Of a DNA stretch of 64,000 nucleotides, positions 26,613 to 34,948 are shown in pieces. Below the pieces are notes generated by a model. That model ran no database searches, was not told the origin of the DNA, and worked only from the letters and a program-made list of their open reading frames with translations. Origin of the DNA: SFEL01 sp045603585 (GTDB taxonomy: Bacteria > Bacillota > Clostridia > Christensenellales > CAG-138). Position numbers and translations under genes: made by a program. The first letter of the stretch is position 1, and every line of letters starts with the position of its first letter. Where the stretch lies: the NCBI GenBank assembly GCA_045603585.1, contig JAZUMK010000046.1:62001-126000 (forward strand), in the 5' to 3' direction.

Positions 26613-26718
26613 TAATTAGGTTCTATGGTTACCAATATATTTTTTGAAACTAGTGGAATAGAATGATTCAAATTTATTACTAATATTCAATTCATTATCA
26701 CTGTAATCAAGCCCCTAG

Positions 26719-27570
26719 TCACCCACCAAACACCTCCCTCTTCGCCTTCGTCCTATAATAATTCTCCATCGTGCTTGGCGCATTGAACAGAGTCGTTAGC
26801 AAATACTTCTTGATATTCCGAACCTCAGTTTTATTCTTATCCAGGCATTCAAACACATACTGGATATGCAGGCTGTTCAATCTCATAAACCGTTCCTTCA
26901 CCAGCTCAGTTGGGTAATCCTCCCCGGCTATGTTGGTATATGGTTTGTTTGAACATAATACCTCTTCCATCAGGTCAACCACCTCATCAAGGCGGCCTGC
27001 TATCGTCTCATCCTCAGATAACGCATCGTAGCAGATGTTCTCCATAATGATCTTCCTGTGCTGCGCTGCAGTATCCACATCTATCCCCTCCATACTCTCC
27101 TGATCTGATTGGATAGGATGGATATTTGCTCTCTTAGTATTTAATCTATTAGTATTTAATTGTGCAGGCATTTCCGTACCCGGGCTTTCCGTATACGACA
27201 TATCCATTACTGGTTTTTCCATCTCCGAGTTTTCCGTATGCAGCAGATTTGCATTCGGCTGATCGGTGTAAGCTTTTTGAGGATGCTCATATATCACATA
27301 TTCCGTATCCTTGATACGTCCTTTATCATCCCTTAACTTGTTACGTACAATATAGCCTGCATCTTCCAACTCACGCAGAGCGTTTCCAATGCTGTCTACT
27401 CCTTCTTTGCAAATAGCCGCCAGCCCTCGCGTAGTATAGTTCCAGTCCTCAGGCAAAGACAGTATTAGGGACAGTAATCCCTTGGCCTTCAGTGTAATAC
27501 TACGGTTTCTCAAATGGTGGTTTGACATAATTGTATAGTCACATGTCTTTTCTACACGAAATACTGCCAT
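26719..27570 (-). CDS. DUF6017 helix-turn-helix, replication-initiator-like protein (element B copy)
   Basis: 283 residues, paralogue of the protein at 5427-6293: near-identical N-terminal winged helix (HLRNRSITLKAKGLLSLILS) and C-terminal DUF6017 domain (RLNSLHIQYVFECLDKNKTE), with a divergent linker. It keeps its reading frame although the adjacent parA is lost, so it may still be selected for, or the loss may be recent. The ATG at 27570 has AAGGAG. Confidence 0.8.
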   Translation of the reverse strand: MAVFRVEKTCDYTIMSNHHLRNRSITLKAKGLLSLILSLPEDWNYTTRGLAAICKEGVDSIGNALRELEDAGYIVRNKLRDDKGRIKDTEYVIYEHPQKAYTDQPNANLLHTENSEMEKPVMDMSYTESPGTEMPAQLNTNRLNTKRANIHPIQSDQESMEGIDVDTAAQHRKIIMENICYDALSEDETIAGRLDEVVDLMEEVLCSNKPYTNIAGEDYPTELVKERFMRLNSLHIQYVFECLDKNKTEVRNIKKYLLTTLFNAPSTMENYYRTKAKREVFGG

Positions 27571-27597
27571 GTTAATTCACTCCTTTTCTGCAAACAA

Positions 27598-27626
27598 AAA
27601 GGGCGCTCATGCATTTGAGCGCCGTA
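27598..27626 (-). terminator. Hairpin between parB and DUF6017 (element B)
   Basis: GGGCGCTCA / TGAGCGCCG stem with a 6-base loop at the position equivalent to the element A hairpin, but of different sequence, suggesting the structure is conserved. Confidence 0.5.
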
Positions 27627-27667
27627 ATGTTAATTTATGTTTTTTCATATTAGCCTGATTTTAGGAG

Positions 27668-28606
27668 CTAACGCTCCTGTTCCCGCTGTCGTTTCTTTTG
27701 CCATTGCTCCAGCAGCTTGATAATGGTTTCCTCCATTTTCTTGGGAGTATAGGTCCTGGGAAAATACTTAGAAAGCGTATTTGTAGTAAGAGTGATGCGG
27801 TCAACCTCTTTCTTTTCCTCGGACATGATGGCAAGCATCACATCTTCACTCAGCTTTCCCTGCTGGCTGAATTTCTTAAGCCGCTGTGCCTGGGACAATG
27901 AAGGGGTACAATCCTGCGCTTCCATAGTACTCAGTAACATGGTTTGCTCTGACGTGCTGAGATAGGATAACTCCACTGCCGGATTAAATGCAATTTTGCG
28001 TTCTGCAGTGCCATCCACCATGTCCAATATGGGCCGAATGAGCTCAGTAAGACGGATAAACCTTTGTATTTGATTGCGGCTTTCCCCTACTTGTTCAGCT
28101 AAGATTTGGTCAGACCTTTTATGTGTCCCAACTTGGGACACATTTTCTTTAGACGGTCTGCCTGCTTGCCTTTTCATCGCTTCCAGTTTCATCTTATACG
28201 CAAATGCCCTTTCGCTTGGCAAAATATTCTCCCGTTGCAAATTGGCATCTACCATGGCGATTATAGCCTCATCGTCAGACATATCCCGCACAATAACAGG
28301 CATGGTTTCTATTCCTGCAAGCATGCTGGCTTCAAAGCGCCGATTGCCTGAGACTACTTCATATCCATCTCCATCCCCCAAAGGCCTAACAAGGCCGGGG
28401 GATAGCACTCCGTATTCCTTGATACTGTCTGCTAAATCCTGCAATGCTTTATCATGACGCACTTGAAATGGGTGTTCGTGGAAGTGCTTAAGCTTATCCA
28501 GCGGAATCTCCATAACCCGCTCCCGCCTGTCTTCTTGTCGTGAATCCTCTGTAGTAAAAATATCGTCATATGCTGACAAACTTAGTTTTTTGCTGCTATT
28601 TTTCAA
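27668..28606 (-). CDS. parB: ParB/Spo0J-family partition protein (element B copy)
   Basis: 312 residues, almost the same as the copy at 6348-7286, with intact GNRR (SGNRRFEA), HTH and C-terminal segments. The start is TTG at 28606. Its ribosome site is damaged: AAGGCAGG replaces AAGGAGG after a one-base insertion, and the parA gene that supplied its promoter and translational coupling is gone, so expression is probably low. Confidence 0.85.
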   Translation of the reverse strand: MKNSSKKLSLSAYDDIFTTEDSRQEDRRERVMEIPLDKLKHFHEHPFQVRHDKALQDLADSIKEYGVLSPGLVRPLGDGDGYEVVSGNRRFEASMLAGIETMPVIVRDMSDDEAIIAMVDANLQRENILPSERAFAYKMKLEAMKRQAGRPSKENVSQVGTHKRSDQILAEQVGESRNQIQRFIRLTELIRPILDMVDGTAERKIAFNPAVELSYLSTSEQTMLLSTMEAQDCTPSLSQAQRLKKFSQQGKLSEDVMLAIMSEEKKEVDRITLTTNTLSKYFPRTYTPKKMEETIIKLLEQWQKKRQREQER

Positions 28607-28642
28607 TTTTCAACACCTGCCTTGATCAGCTCAATATAAAAA
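28600..28642 (-). pseudogene. parA remnant in element B
   Basis: GAGCTGATCAAGG matches the last codons of element A parA (GAACTGACCAAGG), but an inserted C shifts the frame. The sequence then jumps to the region that lies upstream of parA in element A (the ATGAGCCA repeat). About 780 bp, the rest of parA, has been deleted. Confidence 0.7.
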
Positions 28643-28897
28643 TGAGCCACCTGTCATATTAAATACAGATGGCCCATTCAGGAATGTATTTATCTGCTTT
28701 TATGGAGTGAACAAAGACCGTTCACTTAAAAATTCAGCTAATAAACACTTCGTTTTACTCAAATTTACACCCTTCTGCATCCTTCTTCCGAAGGAAATTC
28801 CGATAAAAACGCGATCCTGATTTTCTCAGCTGTTTAGGGATGTTTTATTGCAATGTATGACAGCTTGATGGGTGCTGAGAAAGTCCTGCGGAGCGTT

Positions 28898-28942
28898 CTC
28901 CTAAGCGGAAGGTCGCGCGTTCGAATCGCGCCGGGTGTGCCA
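28898..28942 (+). repeat. att core: 3' half of tRNA-Arg(CCT) at the right end of element B
   Basis: Identical 45 bp to 8354-8398, again without a tRNA 5' half. Marks the right boundary of the mobile region; the next gene, 54 bp on, is of non-mobile type. It is probably the displaced native 3' end of the chromosomal tRNA gene, whose intact copy should lie left of the window. Confidence 0.8.
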
Positions 28943-28948
28943 AACAAA

Positions 28949-28975
28949 AGAGCCATCTTTTGATGGCTTTTTTGT
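28949..28975 (+). terminator. Terminator behind the tRNA half (right copy)
   Basis: AGCCATC / GATGGCT with T6, homologous to 8405-8430; the loop differs by a few bases. Confidence 0.75.
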
Positions 28976-28995
28976 TTGCTGCGGCAGTATTTTCT

Positions 28996-31900
28996 CTACG
29001 CCACCCGCCTTGCAAAGGCGAAGTGTCGGTTCCAGTAATCGGTATCACAGCTGCGCTCTGTTACCTTGCCATTGGCAGAGGATGCGTCTATCATTTTGCT
29101 GTTGCCGATATATATTCCGGCATGGTTTATCTCGGTGAGATCATTGCCGTAGAAGAACAGTATATCGCCCGGCTGCAGATCGGCCTTGCGGGTTATCTTC
29201 TGCCAGTTTGCGTTATCAGCATACCTCTGGCAGTTTTCCATCCTTTCCACATAAACGCCTGACTGTGTAACCACATAGTGAACAAGTCCTGAGGGATCAA
29301 AGGCATCCGGGCCGGATGCGCCTGTTTTGTAAGGCTTGCCCACAAGGGTTTGCGCCCTGTCCGCTATGGAGTTGGGAGCGCCGTTTATCCGGAAGGTGCG
29401 CATCCATTGTTCACAGTCATAGTCTGTCTGGTAAAGCTGCCATTCGCCATTGATCTTCTTTGCATTGAGAAAGCGGAACATCAGCACCACGTCGGAGTTG
29501 TTGTACTGTATCTGCACGCTGTATATGGTGGTCACATAGGGGATGGAATCTTCGGTTCCCCTTTCATACCGCCGGGTCATGCGCAATACACGGTCATTGT
29601 GCCCCGGCAGCCATGTGGGGGTGTATTCCACCGCGCCGTAGGTTTCGCTGTCCGGGTTCCATTTCGTATTTTCTGCGGAATGCTGTATCAGGTCAACGTC
29701 AAGCTTCAGCGTACCCCGCGGAACACGCATCACCTCAAGCAGCTTCTGACCATCCCTGCTGTAAACGTCATTGGAAACCTTGCTTCCCCGCATTGACTCG
29801 GTCTGCTCTGTGCCGTTTCCGCTCAGGGTTATGCCGTAATGGGAAAGCTCCAGCAGCGAAGTATCATTGTCCCTATACGGCTCGATAGCTAACTTTCCGG
29901 CTCGCCATGCATGCTCACCCGTTGCAGGTGCAGGGGTTGGCACAGGTGCTGAAGCAAATGCGCTGCCGAACTTTATCGTGTCCATCCACTTTTCGCAGTC
30001 TGCCTCGGTTTGCAGCAGCTTCCAGCCGCCGGTATCGCCCCTTACTGCATTGACAAAGCGGAAGCCCAACACAATATTCTGGCTCTGGGTTTGACCCCTA
30101 TAATCCCACTGGGGAGTAAGATAAGCAAAGTAGGTAGTATATGCGGTGTCATCCCAGCCCGGCTCTGTAATATCCATAACGGAGGCCATCTTATCCATGC
30201 GATAAACAGGAGAATCCGCGCCAAAATAGGCCGTGTGGTCAAGCTGCACGAAATTCGAGACAGTCTCAAAGGGACTGGCACAGGAAATCTGGGTAAAAAG
30301 GTCATCCAGCCTGTTATCATCGCTTATGGCATCTGCGGCTGCCGCTTCCACCATAAGCAGGGTCTGCCCATCATCTATCCTATCAAACTGATCAGGAGTT
30401 ACATTGTTTTCCGTCATTGTGCTGGTGCGCTCAGTGCCGTTCAGGTCAATGGAAACCTCATAATAGGACAAATCTATCCGCTTGCCCGTTTCGCTGAAGG
30501 GGGCGCATACCCTTTCAGCCGCCTGCCATTCGGGGTTTGCTGCGTTAAGAGCAGGCGTGGGCTGCAGCGCTGCCACCCACTCGGACGCAAGTATTTCCTC
30601 CTTATTTGCGTCATACCATTCCTGTCCGTTGGCATGATCGTAAACCAAGCCTATACCGGTAAGGGCATTGACTACACTCGCCATTATTCGTCCCTCGAGG
30701 CCTGTTTCATAGCCCTTCTCAAATCTGGGCAGAAAACGGCTCACCGCCCTCCGGCCCATGGCGCAAAGCTGACCGTATTCGCCAACATGCTCATGGATAT
30801 AGTCTATTGGAGCAGAGGACCCCTTGGGGCTTGAGGTTATGATGCCAAGGAGAGAGCCTACGTTTGTGGTATTTTCCATTGAAAGGGCTATCTGCTCATC
30901 TATGGATTTCAGGCGCTCTGCGCGGCCAATGGAATCGGGCGAAAATTCAGCATATTTCTGCAAATCTTCGGGCCAGTTTTTTTTGATGGAGCTTGCGTAT
31001 CCGTCGCCATCTTTTTCGGGCCATGTTACGCGAACAAACTCTATTTCTCCGTTTTCATTTTCCTTATAGTGCCATATAGCAGCGCCGTTCAATTCGCCAG
31101 TGACGGACAGTTTATCGTTTAAAATGCCATACTGTCGATAGGTAAGGATAAGATATACATCTATAATCCCATCCTCGTTCTGTCTCACTTGCACAACATT
31201 ATAGGCGGCTCCCGCCGCATCGTAAGGCATTCCGTCAAAATACCTGTCATTTACCGTCAGTAGAATATTATCCCAAATACTTGTGGAGAAATCCATGCCA
31301 CTGAGGGTGCGGGGCAGGGCGTAAACCTTGCTGTTGTTTGTCAGCGAGGAATATATGAGCAGGTCCATGTCGGAAAGGGTGTCTATGGGGTCGGGGAGCA
31401 TCGGCGCATATTGCAGCGTATCGGGCTGCACCTGTTCTTCCCCAAAGGCCTCGCCTATTTCCATACTCTCTATAAACCAGCCGCTGCCGTTCCAGACAAG
31501 ATTGGTATAATACGCTGTTGCAATTCCTGCGCCGGGGTCGTAATCCAGAAGCTGGCGCAGCCGCAGTTTGCTTTTTCCTCTTTCGCTTATTACAGTGCCG
31601 CCGCTGACCCATGGCGCATTTTCGTCGTTTAAGGCAGAATATCTGCTCTGGTCATAGGTGATGGTGTCGTTGGTAATGACGTTCTTTGCAAGCTCTGTGA
31701 GCTTACTGTTTCCCATATGGTAAACGTATACGTTTGTTGCATCATAGTTGCTGCCGCCTACCCATAGCATAAGGGCGATATCGGTTCTGTTGTCAGCGTC
31801 AAAGTCAGCGGTGTGGTATTCTGCATTCTGCCACCAGCCGGGGATCTCCTGGGTTATTGTTTCACCTCTACCCAGCTTTATCGTTAAGGTGGCCTTTGCG

Positions 31901-33129
31901 GTTTCGGGGGTAAAGTTTTCATCGGCTGTATTATCTGTGTCGACGGTAATGGCATCCTCAAGGCCGTCGCCGTCTACGTCGATAAGCGGCTCTGTTTGGG
32001 CGTTAACAACCTCAAGCTCGGGGGCTTCTTCCCCCTCAACCGGCGCGCTCTGGCATGCCGTGGTGAAGCAGCCCACCAGCATTATTGCCGCAAGCATCAG
32101 CGCCGCAGCCCTGCCAAGGAAGGTGGTGCGCTCCCGCATGAACGCGCCCTTCATGCGCTGCTTCGCCATGCGGCGGGAGCTTGCCTGGCTCATGCCCAGC
32201 TGGGGACGGGTGGCGTAGGAAAACAGCTCCAGTATGGCGGTGAGATAGCCACGCTTCTGCTCCCTGCCCACAAAAGCGATGACATCCGCGTCGCAGGCGG
32301 TCTCCATGTCGGCCCGCATCTCGGCAAAGCCAATGTGCACCGCAGGATTGAACCAGTAGATTATACGAAGTGCCGTCAAAAGCGCGGTCATGTAGTGATC
32401 CCGGCGCTTCTTGTGGGTCAGCTCGTGGAGGAAGGCATAGCGCAGCTTTTCCTCGTCCCCGTCCATGGACGCAGGCAGCAGCAGTACGGGGTATGTGAAG
32501 AAGGCTATGCCGGGGGAGATCGCCCTGTCCACCGCCCACATGGTGAGAGGTTTAACATTGAGGGCGGCGCAGCATTCATCGTATATGGCGTATACTCGGG
32601 GAGACACAGAAGCGATGTGCCGCTGCATGTCCTCGTAAAAGCGCAGCTTCACTATCATCATCCACAGGCCGAAGGCCATTGCCCCTGCCACCCATGTCCA
32701 GAAAGCCACAATGCGCCAGCGGATATTAAGCGCAGGCTCCTTTACCTCGGGAATGGATACCACGGTGTTTTCGGGTATTTCCTGAGGAACAGCAGGTGCA
32801 GCGTTCTGAGTATCAAAAGAGGGCTGGACGGGAGCTATATCTGTTGCCGGTGCCATGTTTACGGCGGGCATTTCGTTTATAACAGGGCTGTCAGATATGC
32901 TTTCTTCCTGCACCACAGGGGCAGGCCGTTCCGGCAGTATGTTTTCAATATGGAATCCGCTTTCTATGGTGACAGGCAGCATCAGCCGCAGCACCAGCAG
33001 CAGCCACATCATGTACTGAACCTTGGGTGAAATGCGCTTTTTGAATACCGCCCGAAACAGCAGTATGAAGGCTGTGATAACGGTGGAGTAGAGGCTTATC
33101 TCGATTAGGATATCAACTGTTCTTTCCAT
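28996..33129 (-). CDS. BlaR1-like M56 metallopeptidase fused to FG-GAP-like modules and a degenerate NlpC/P60 domain
   Basis: 1,377 residues. Residues 1-360 are a BlaR1/MecR1-type M56 protease: membrane segments near 10-28, 38-52 and 137-160, zinc motif HELTH at 235-239, and a further hydrophobic segment at about 340-358. An extracellular part follows: an FG-GAP/VCBS-like stretch (IDVDGDGLEDAITVDTD; ADFDADNRTDIALM), two related modules ending DCEKWMDTIKFG and DCEQWMRTFRIN, and a C-terminal NlpC/P60 fold (about 1260-1377). In that fold the catalytic Cys of the usual FDCSGL motif is Pro1279 (FDPSGL), so it should not cleave peptidoglycan. It overlaps the BlaI-like gene by 17 bp. Likely a cell-wall sensor rather than a beta-lactam one. 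Confidence 0.78.
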   Translation of the reverse strand: MERTVDILIEISLYSTVITAFILLFRAVFKKRISPKVQYMMWLLLVLRLMLPVTIESGFHIENILPERPAPVVQEESISDSPVINEMPAVNMAPATDIAPVQPSFDTQNAAPAVPQEIPENTVVSIPEVKEPALNIRWRIVAFWTWVAGAMAFGLWMMIVKLRFYEDMQRHIASVSPRVYAIYDECCAALNVKPLTMWAVDRAISPGIAFFTYPVLLLPASMDGDEEKLRYAFLHELTHKKRRDHYMTALLTALRIIYWFNPAVHIGFAEMRADMETACDADVIAFVGREQKRGYLTAILELFSYATRPQLGMSQASSRRMAKQRMKGAFMRERTTFLGRAAALMLAAIMLVGCFTTACQSAPVEGEEAPELEVVNAQTEPLIDVDGDGLEDAITVDTDNTADENFTPETAKATLTIKLGRGETITQEIPGWWQNAEYHTADFDADNRTDIALMLWVGGSNYDATNVYVYHMGNSKLTELAKNVITNDTITYDQSRYSALNDENAPWVSGGTVISERGKSKLRLRQLLDYDPGAGIATAYYTNLVWNGSGWFIESMEIGEAFGEEQVQPDTLQYAPMLPDPIDTLSDMDLLIYSSLTNNSKVYALPRTLSGMDFSTSIWDNILLTVNDRYFDGMPYDAAGAAYNVVQVRQNEDGIIDVYLILTYRQYGILNDKLSVTGELNGAAIWHYKENENGEIEFVRVTWPEKDGDGYASSIKKNWPEDLQKYAEFSPDSIGRAERLKSIDEQIALSMENTTNVGSLLGIITSSPKGSSAPIDYIHEHVGEYGQLCAMGRRAVSRFLPRFEKGYETGLEGRIMASVVNALTGIGLVYDHANGQEWYDANKEEILASEWVAALQPTPALNAANPEWQAAERVCAPFSETGKRIDLSYYEVSIDLNGTERTSTMTENNVTPDQFDRIDDGQTLLMVEAAAADAISDDNRLDDLFTQISCASPFETVSNFVQLDHTAYFGADSPVYRMDKMASVMDITEPGWDDTAYTTYFAYLTPQWDYRGQTQSQNIVLGFRFVNAVRGDTGGWKLLQTEADCEKWMDTIKFGSAFASAPVPTPAPATGEHAWRAGKLAIEPYRDNDTSLLELSHYGITLSGNGTEQTESMRGSKVSNDVYSRDGQKLLEVMRVPRGTLKLDVDLIQHSAENTKWNPDSETYGAVEYTPTWLPGHNDRVLRMTRRYERGTEDSIPYVTTIYSVQIQYNNSDVVLMFRFLNAKKINGEWQLYQTDYDCEQWMRTFRINGAPNSIADRAQTLVGKPYKTGASGPDAFDPSGLVHYVVTQSGVYVERMENCQRYADNANWQKITRKADLQPGDILFFYGNDLTEINHAGIYIGNSKMIDASSANGKVTERSCDTDYWNRHFAFARRVA

Positions 33130-33505
33130 CCTGCTCCTCCTTCAGCATCCGCTCCAGCATTTCCATAAGCTCCAGGCGATCCCCCTTGGAAAGGTCTCCT
33201 TCCCTCACCATACTGGTGACCATCAAGCCCAGTGAGCGGGACTCCATCCTGCCAAGGATTGCTTTGCTTTCCCGTGAGATACACTCCTCACGGGACACGG
33301 CAGGAGAATAAAACTTGTCACGGCCCCGCTTCACAGCGGAAACATAGCCCTTCTTTTCCAGCACGTTCACATATGACTGATAGGTTTTGTAGCCCCAGTT
33401 TACCTTGTCGCCGATGCGCTCGATGGTCTCGCCAAGGGTGGAGGGACTTTCTGCCCACAGTGCTTCCATTACGATCCATTCATTGGGATTGAGTGTTTCC
33501 TTCAT
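33113..33505 (-). CDS. BlaI/MecI-family repressor
   Basis: 130 residues: N-terminal winged helix (LNPNEWIVMEALWAESPSTL; TYQSYVNVLEKKGYV) and C-terminal dimerisation helices. In BlaI/BlaR systems the M56 partner triggers cleavage of this repressor to switch on the regulon. The start at 33505 has GGAGG; upstream in-frame codons extend into the promoter. The downstream M56 gene overlaps by 17 bp. No beta-lactamase or PBP2a gene is nearby. Confidence 0.85.
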   Translation of the reverse strand: MKETLNPNEWIVMEALWAESPSTLGETIERIGDKVNWGYKTYQSYVNVLEKKGYVSAVKRGRDKFYSPAVSREECISRESKAILGRMESRSLGLMVTSMVREGDLSKGDRLELMEMLERMLKEEQDGKNS

Positions 33506-33541
33506 ATTCAAAACCTCCATTAGCAGTATTGTCAAGCTTGT

Positions 33542-33557
33542 GATTATAACTATAATC
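33542..33557. promoter_or_regulatory. Putative operator of the BlaI-like repressor
   Basis: GATTATAACTATAATC: 7-bp perfect arms overlapping the -10 of a minus-strand promoter (TTGACG, 17 bp, TATAGT). It lacks the classical TACA-TGTA core of BlaI sites but has the right place for autorepression. Confidence 0.5.
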
Positions 33558-33747
33558 CATATAGGCGCAGCCGTCAATATTGTGAAGGAGTTGTTTACAG
33601 TTAGTTCATGGGTGGGGTCAATGCCGTTATATATGAGACGGTCTGAGACGGAATTTTATGACACTGTCTTTATTAGACAAGGATTGTTATTAAAACTTAA
33701 GTGTAAATGTGCCTGATTTTTGCTCAAATATTGCCTTTAAACCGCCC

Positions 33748-33776
33748 TTGAACCCGCCATTTCAATCATGTATGAT
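33748..33776 (+). promoter_or_regulatory. Promoter of the peptidoglycan-binding repeat gene
   Basis: TTGAAC (33748-33753), 17-bp spacer ending in TG, TATGAT (33771-33776). The start of RNA is expected near 33783. Confidence 0.65.
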
Positions 33777-33797
33777 TACAACAATAGAAAAGGTGCA

Positions 33798-33827
33798 AAC
33801 CCGCAGAGACAACTCTGCGGGTTTTTC
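33798..33827 (+). terminator. Intrinsic terminator inside the leader of the repeat gene
   Basis: AACCCGCAGAG / CTCTGCGGGTT with a 4-base loop and TTTTTCTTTT, only about 15 nt after the predicted transcription start and 30 bp before the start codon. It looks like a transcription attenuator or yields a ~45-nt RNA. The rest of 33506-33856 is non-coding. Confidence 0.75.
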
Positions 33828-33856
33828 TTTTCCAAATTTCAAAGGAGGATATTTAA

Positions 33857-34948
33857 ATGGCAAACTACTATGTCAAGGGGTATACACCCCCTGCCGGAAT
33901 CAGAAGCAGTGAAGATGTAAAGCGAAAGCAAAAAGAACTTGGGGTTAAAGCGGATGGAATATGGGGGCCTAATACTCAGGCTGCATATGACAAGCAAAGC
34001 TCTTCATTCAAACAATATGGAACAAGCGGCAAGAAAACCTATTCCCCTCCCAAAGGGATAGATAGCGTAAGTGAAATCAAGGACATACAGAGAAGACTCG
34101 GTGTAACCGTAGATGGTATTTGGGGTAAGAAGACAGATGCAGCATGGAACAACATGCGTAGCGGAGGCAATAAATCTATAAACCTAACCTTTACGACAAG
34201 TAATGAAAAGGCGAAACAAGACAACAATGATAGCTTCAGCAAACCAAAATACTCTGCGCCTAAAGGTATAGATAACGTTGAAGAAATCAAGCAGACACAG
34301 AGGCGTCTCGGCGTTACTGTCGATGGTGTATGGGGAAGTGAAACACAGAGCGCATGGGATGCGATGCGAAGTGGCGGTAAACAATCTATATTCACAGCTC
34401 CCAAAGGTATAGACACTGAAAAAGAGATTAAGCAAACACAGCAGCGTCTTGGTGTAAATGAAAGCGGCATATGGGATAGAAGTACCAACGATGCATGGGA
34501 TGCAATGCGTTCCGGAGGAAAAGTATCCGAATCAAAGTATACTGCAAAAGGATTTACTGCCCCTGAAGGTGTAGATAGTCCTACTGATGTGCGCAGTATT
34601 CAAAAGGTGCTCGGTGTTAAACAGAGCGGCATTTGGGACATGGCTACTCAGTCTGCATGGAATAAGCAATTTGGTGACTTGTGGACAAATAATCAAAATA
34701 GCAAGTATAACCCACCGGCAGGCATTGACAGTTCTGAGGAAATAAAGCAGGTGCAATCACGTCTCGGCGTTACTACGGACGGAATATGGGGAGCAGCAAC
34801 TCAGGCCGCATGGGATCGCATGAGAGACGGCGGAACTAAGCAAGCTTCAATTCGTACTATCTTAAATAAAGGCAATCAAATCGACATCCAGCATCTTGAA
34901 AAAAAAACCATCTTTAAAAGACGGCATAACATCTGTTATGGAAGATAG
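33857..34948 (+). CDS. Peptidoglycan-binding-type repeat protein (N-terminal part of a frameshifted gene)
   Basis: Six tandem units of about 50 residues, each with a GI/VDxxxEIKxxQxRLGVxxDGIWG core and a TQxAWDxMR end, which is the PG_binding_1 fold used by cell-wall hydrolases and spore or wall proteins. There is no signal peptide. After the sixth repeat the frame runs through a 9-A run at 34899-34907 and stops soon after in unrelated residues (KKTIFKRRHNICYGR). The +1 frame continues open for 259 codons, so the real product is probably about 610 residues. The ATG at 33857 has AAAGGAGG. Confidence 0.7.
   Translation: MANYYVKGYTPPAGIRSSEDVKRKQKELGVKADGIWGPNTQAAYDKQSSSFKQYGTSGKKTYSPPKGIDSVSEIKDIQRRLGVTVDGIWGKKTDAAWNNMRSGGNKSINLTFTTSNEKAKQDNNDSFSKPKYSAPKGIDNVEEIKQTQRRLGVTVDGVWGSETQSAWDAMRSGGKQSIFTAPKGIDTEKEIKQTQQRLGVNESGIWDRSTNDAWDAMRSGGKVSESKYTAKGFTAPEGVDSPTDVRSIQKVLGVKQSGIWDMATQSAWNKQFGDLWTNNQNSKYNPPAGIDSSEEIKQVQSRLGVTTDGIWGAATQAAWDRMRDGGTKQASIRTILNKGNQIDIQHLEKKTIFKRRHNICYGR

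Noticed and set aside
8354..28942. CRISPR or other regularly spaced repeat array
   Set aside because: The repeated tRNA-derived sequences occur only two or three times and are far apart; no short regular array was seen anywhere in the window.
28845..29048. 67-residue minus-strand reading frame across the right tRNA half
   Set aside because: It is the usual false protein read antisense through a tRNA-Arg(CCT) 3' half; no ribosome site. The 8290-8553 frame at the left copy is the same artefact.
28996..33505. Beta-lactam resistance operon (BlaI/BlaR1)
   Set aside because: The penicillin-sensing domain is absent from the M56 protein and no beta-lactamase or PBP gene is adjacent.
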